Assembly: GCF_900403705.1 (NCBI RefSeq)
Contig: NZ_OUNR01000012.1
Location: 620,001 to 684,000 of the forward strand
Length of the DNA stretch: 64,000 nucleotides
Reading direction: 5' to 3'
DNA from: Nitrospira lenta
GTDB lineage: Bacteria; Nitrospirota; Nitrospiria; Nitrospirales; Nitrospiraceae
Shown piece after piece: positions 61,086 to 64,000 of the stretch (positions are counted from its first letter, which is position 1; the number at the start of each line of letters is the position of its first letter). The position numbers were made by a program, and so were the translations under genes. Below the pieces are notes generated by a model. The model had not been told where the DNA came from, made no database searches, and saw only the letters and a list, made by a program, of their open reading frames with translations.

Positions 61086-61848
61086 CGGCACTGTCATCGC
61101 GGCGTTGGTCTTGTCGGTGGCCATCGTGCCGCAGGCCGGCTGGCCCAAAGGCGAGCGGCCTGCCGCGGTGGTGCGATCGGGGAACGGCGTGATGCGCGGC
61201 ATTGTCAGAGCCGCCACACAAGCTATGCTCTATACCCAAATCCAAGGACGGGTTAGCGCACTCCCGCGCAAGGAAGGTGAGCGAATCGAGAAGGGGGAAA
61301 CGCTGGTCCAGATCGATTGCAATAAGTACCGGGCCGAGCTGGCCGCGGCGGTTGCCGAGTCTCAGGTCAAAGACAAAACGTTCACCAATAATACGGAGCT
61401 TGCAAAGCTGAACGCCGTGAGCACGCTCGAACTGGAAATTTCCGAAGCCGAAACCAAAAAGGCTCAGGCCGCCATCCGTATTGCCGAATTAAGCGTCGGA
61501 AACTGCCGCATTGCCGCGCCCTTTTCCGGCCGTATTACCGGCGTCATGGTGAATGAGCATGAGAACGTGTTTCCGAACGACAAGTTGCTCAGCCTGCTGG
61601 ACGATACGAGCCTGGAAATCGAACTGGTGCTGCCGTCGTCGTCGCTGGCCTGGCTCAAACGAAAGGCCCGCTTCACCTTCGCGATCGATGAGACGCGCAA
61701 GGAGTATCCGGCGAAAGTGAAAGAGATCGGTGCCAACATCGATCCGGCAAGCCAGACGGTCAAGGTCATCGGAGCTTTTGAAAAGTTGCCGCCCGAAGTC
61801 CTGGCCGGTATGAGCGGCTCCGCGCAATTCCCAACCATGCAGCCGTAG
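61063..61848 (+). CDS. HlyD/RND-type periplasmic adaptor
   Basis: 261 residues, short for the family. A signal or anchor helix (TVIAALVLSVAIVPQAG) is followed by a lipoyl-like half (YTQIQGRVSALPRKEGERIE), a coiled coil and the second half (CRIAAPFSGRITGVMVNEHE). It links an inner-membrane partner to the TolC-like channel. ATG 61063 lies inside the end of the TolC-like gene, so the two are coupled. Confidence 0.9.
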   Translation: MQPLWRASGTVIAALVLSVAIVPQAGWPKGERPAAVVRSGNGVMRGIVRAATQAMLYTQIQGRVSALPRKEGERIEKGETLVQIDCNKYRAELAAAVAESQVKDKTFTNNTELAKLNAVSTLELEISEAETKKAQAAIRIAELSVGNCRIAAPFSGRITGVMVNEHENVFPNDKLLSLLDDTSLEIELVLPSSSLAWLKRKARFTFAIDETRKEYPAKVKEIGANIDPASQTVKVIGAFEKLPPEVLAGMSGSAQFPTMQP

Positions 61849-61852
61849 CCCG

Positions 61853-63214
61853 ATGGCCACCACAACTGCACCAACCGCACAACAGATTCCCGCGCTCATC
61901 CACCTGGCGGCGCTGGCGCATCTGGAAGGGCAAGTCCGTGCCGCCAAGACGCTCCCGGAGCTGCAATTTCTCGCCGTCAACGAAACCCGCCGCTTGGTGC
62001 CTTATCAGCAAGCCTTCCTGCTGACCTGGGGGAATGGCACGGCGGCTTGTCAGGTCGCCACGGCTGCCAGCGTGGCGGTCGTCGAGCGGGAGGCGCCGTT
62101 GATCCGGTGGTTGGAACAGGTGGCGCAGGCGCTTCGGCAGGAGCATCCGGGCGGCGAACCGATGGCACTGACCGAAGAGGCCTGTCCGGCATCCTGCCGC
62201 GAGGGGTGGCGGGAGTATGTGCAGGGCTATGTCTTCTGGTGTCCGCTGAAACATCCCGATGAAACCGTGCTGGGCGTCTGGTGGTTCGAACGGGAGTTTC
62301 CCTGGCAGGAGAACGATGTCGCCATCGTCCATCGCTTGGCCTGCAGCTATGCCTATGCGTGGAAAGCGCTGACGAAGAAATCCGGCGGATGGTTTGCCAC
62401 GATGAAGAAACCGTCCGCCTGGCTTGTCGGCCTGGCGGTGATCGGGGCGCTGTGCGTGCCGGTGCGGGTCTCGACCATGGCGCCGGTGAAAGTCATGGCC
62501 AAGGATCCCGTGATTGTGAGCGCGCCGATGGATGGGGTCATTGCCGACGTGCTGGTGCCGCCGAATACGATGGTGCTTCAGGACCGGATCCTGTTCCGCT
62601 ATGAAGACACGAATATCCGCAATCAGTTTCAGGTTGCCGACAAACAACTGGCGGTGGCCCGCGCGGAACATGCCCAGGCGGTGCAGGGGGGATTCGCCGA
62701 CCCCCAGCGCAAAGCCGATGCGCCCTTGAAAGAGGCGGAGGCCTCGCTGAAAGAAACCGAGCGCGATTATGCGCAAGAGATGCTGGAGCAGATCGACGTC
62801 CGTGCGCCGCAAACGGGCTTGCTGCTGTACACCAACAAAGCCGATTGGGTCGGGAAGCCGGTTTCAGTCGGCGAACGGGTGATGGAAATCGCTGACCCTC
62901 AGCGGCTGGAATTGCGCATCGACCTGCCCGTCAGCGACGCGTTGATGCTGAAAGACGGGGCCGAGGTGGTGGCGTTCTTTGATGCGTTGCCGTTGGAGTC
63001 CTTCCCGGCGACTGTGAGCCGGGCGAGCTATCATGCCGAGGTGTTGCCGGGCGATGTGCTGGCCTATCGGGTGCTGGCGGAGTTGCGTGGCGCCGACTCG
63101 CGGCTCCGCATCGGCTGGCAGGGCTCGGCTAAAGTCTACGGCGAGCGTGGCCCGCTCGCCTTCCTGCTGTTCCGTCGTCCGTTGACGGCGTTGCGGCAAC
63201 TGTTGGGAGTCTGA
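61853..63214 (+). CDS. HlyD-type adaptor with GAF-like N-terminal half
   Basis: 453 residues. Residues 1-180 look GAF-like (LPELQFLAVNETRRLVPYQQ, REGWREYVQGYVFWCPLKHP, VLGVWWFERE, WQENDVAIVHRLACSYAYAW). A membrane helix (about 190-208) follows, then a lipoyl pair (VIVSAPMDGVIADVLVPPNT and IDVRAPQTGLLLYT) and a beta-barrel. The cytosolic GAF half may sense a small molecule. It starts 4 bases after the first adaptor. This fusion is unusual. Confidence 0.85.
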   Translation: MATTTAPTAQQIPALIHLAALAHLEGQVRAAKTLPELQFLAVNETRRLVPYQQAFLLTWGNGTAACQVATAASVAVVEREAPLIRWLEQVAQALRQEHPGGEPMALTEEACPASCREGWREYVQGYVFWCPLKHPDETVLGVWWFEREFPWQENDVAIVHRLACSYAYAWKALTKKSGGWFATMKKPSAWLVGLAVIGALCVPVRVSTMAPVKVMAKDPVIVSAPMDGVIADVLVPPNTMVLQDRILFRYEDTNIRNQFQVADKQLAVARAEHAQAVQGGFADPQRKADAPLKEAEASLKETERDYAQEMLEQIDVRAPQTGLLLYTNKADWVGKPVSVGERVMEIADPQRLELRIDLPVSDALMLKDGAEVVAFFDALPLESFPATVSRASYHAEVLPGDVLAYRVLAELRGADSRLRIGWQGSAKVYGERGPLAFLLFRRPLTALRQLLGV

Positions 63215-63217
63215 CCC

Positions 63218-64000
63218 ATGCCGAGCCTGCCGCCCGCGCCAGCCTCGAAAGAGCGGGCGCTCCCCGTCCTCAGGACGAACGTCGAGTTCCTCCGTGGCGC
63301 GCCGACTCCCGAGGGGGTGCCGACCTGGACGATCGTTGATCCGGTCCGCAACAAGTATTTCCAGATCGAATGGCCGGTCTATCAACTGTTGCAGCGGTGG
63401 TCGTGCGGCACCATGGAACAGCTGGTGGAGACCATGCGGGAGGAAACGACCGCCCGGATCACGCGGGAGGATGTCGAGGATCTCATCAAGTTTCTCTACG
63501 CCAACAATTTGACCGAAGAGTCGGCGAGTGGGCAGACGAAAGACTTCGTCGACCAGGCGAACGCGCGCAAGCAGGCCTGGTGGCAATGGCTGTTGCATCA
63601 TTATTTATTCATCAAAATTCCGCTCGTCCATCCCCACGGCTTTCTTCAGGCCACGCTGCCGCTGGTGGCGCCGTTCTATACCGCGGCGGCGGCCTGGGTG
63701 TTCGGGACAATCGGAGCGGTCGGACTCGTGCTCGTCAGCCGGCAGTGGGACGCGTTTCTCTCGACCTTCCTTCACTTTTTCAACTGGCGCGGCGCAGTGC
63801 TGTACGGTGTCGTGCTGTGTCTCGTCAAAGTCGTCCACGAATTGGGGCATGCCTATACCGCGACGCGGTTCGGTTGCCGCGTGCCGACGATCGGCGTGGC
63901 GCTCATGGTCATGATGCCGGTGCTCTATTCCGACGTCAGCGACTCCTACCGGCTGCATGCCAAGCGGAAACGGTTGGGGATCGCCGCCGCCGGCGTGATC
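63218..64000 (+). CDS. M50-type membrane metalloprotease with PqqD-like N-terminus (cut by window end)
   Basis: At least 261 residues, open at the window edge. Residues about 20-100 (TWTIVDPVRNKYFQIEWPVY, TMEQLVETMREETTARITRE, DVEDLIKFLYANNLTEES) look like a PqqD/RRE winged helix. Membrane helices follow, with the zinc motif in VKVVHELGHAYTATRFGCRV (HELGH 207-211) and a MMPVLYSDVSDSYRL block. It sits 3 bases after the second adaptor, in one operon with TolC and HlyD proteins. Such HlyD/M50 sets are suspected peptide exporters. Confidence 0.85.
   Translation, partial: MPSLPPAPASKERALPVLRTNVEFLRGAPTPEGVPTWTIVDPVRNKYFQIEWPVYQLLQRWSCGTMEQLVETMREETTARITREDVEDLIKFLYANNLTEESASGQTKDFVDQANARKQAWWQWLLHHYLFIKIPLVHPHGFLQATLPLVAPFYTAAAAWVFGTIGAVGLVLVSRQWDAFLSTFLHFFNWRGAVLYGVVLCLVKVVHELGHAYTATRFGCRVPTIGVALMVMMPVLYSDVSDSYRLHAKRKRLGIAAAGVI

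Noticed and set aside
1-64000. tRNA, rRNA, CRISPR arrays, transposases or replication origin
   Set aside because: No cloverleaf-like, spacer-repeat, IS-end or DnaA-box pattern was recognised by eye; a tool-based scan would be needed to exclude small RNAs.

Overview
The window reads as a chromosomal piece of a Gram-negative (diderm) bacterium. It has lipoproteins, a beta-barrel porin, TolC- and HlyD-type proteins and a G+C-rich, GTG/TTG-tolerant gene style. The gene content (cytochrome P460 lipoprotein, arsM-arsS, fhs, M16 peptidase pair, small PilZ proteins, BNR/MoaD pair) resembles Nitrospirota, most likely Nitrospira. That placement is an inference from recalled protein resemblance, not a computed result.

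Layout. 1-24200 is a core region: a 31-residue bS22-like protein, a lipoprotein plus nadB, a lytic transglycosylase, pabB-pabC, an F0-only ATP synthase operon (atpI-atpB-atpE-atpF), larE, a pair of M16 peptidases, rlmN, slt, a zapB-like gene with zapA, a roughly 550-base stretch without a supported gene, then rny-ymdB-xseA-xseB-tlyA-epimerase. An AT-rich patch with a rhodanese, cutA and an M23 peptidase follows and closes at a clear rho-independent terminator. 24300-30300 holds fhs, hflK-hflC and the arsM-arsS arsenic pair. 30500-32300 looks like imported cassette DNA: two genes of unknown function separated by an attC-like folded site ending in a GTTRRRY core, with no integrase in view.

32300-39550 is mostly minus strand. 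A P460 cytochrome is followed by a row of genes (DUF1579 protein, lipoprotein, BNR-repeat protein, MoaD-like protein, methyltransferase, TfoX-like protein, orphan propeptide-like protein). Upstream lies an ECF42-type sigma factor gene with its DGPF/YCII partner. Two near-identical promoter-like elements (TGTCGA, 16 bases, CGAC) sit before the YCII gene and before the DUF1579 row, so the sigma factor probably controls both. 39700-59300 is a mixture: PilZ proteins, a frameshifted CPA1 Na+/H+ antiporter, a heme peroxidase with an Arg-Asp repeat, a nitrilase-family hydrolase, prfC, small unknowns, a methyltransferase, an RBBP9-type hydrolase, a GNAT enzyme, tag, a porin, a DUF5069 protein, a HEAT-repeat protein, a sodium:solute symporter, an MscS channel, an ABC-F ATPase, a receiver-only response regulator and a small zinc-ribbon protein.

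59547 to the window end is a tightly packed export operon: a TolC-like lipoprotein, an HlyD-like adaptor, a second adaptor with a GAF-like N-terminal half, and an M50 (HELGH) membrane metalloprotease with a PqqD-like N-terminal domain, cut off by the window edge. This operon, the two-promoter ECF42 unit and the cassette pair are the most promising leads. No rRNA, tRNA, CRISPR array, transposase or replication origin was recognised.
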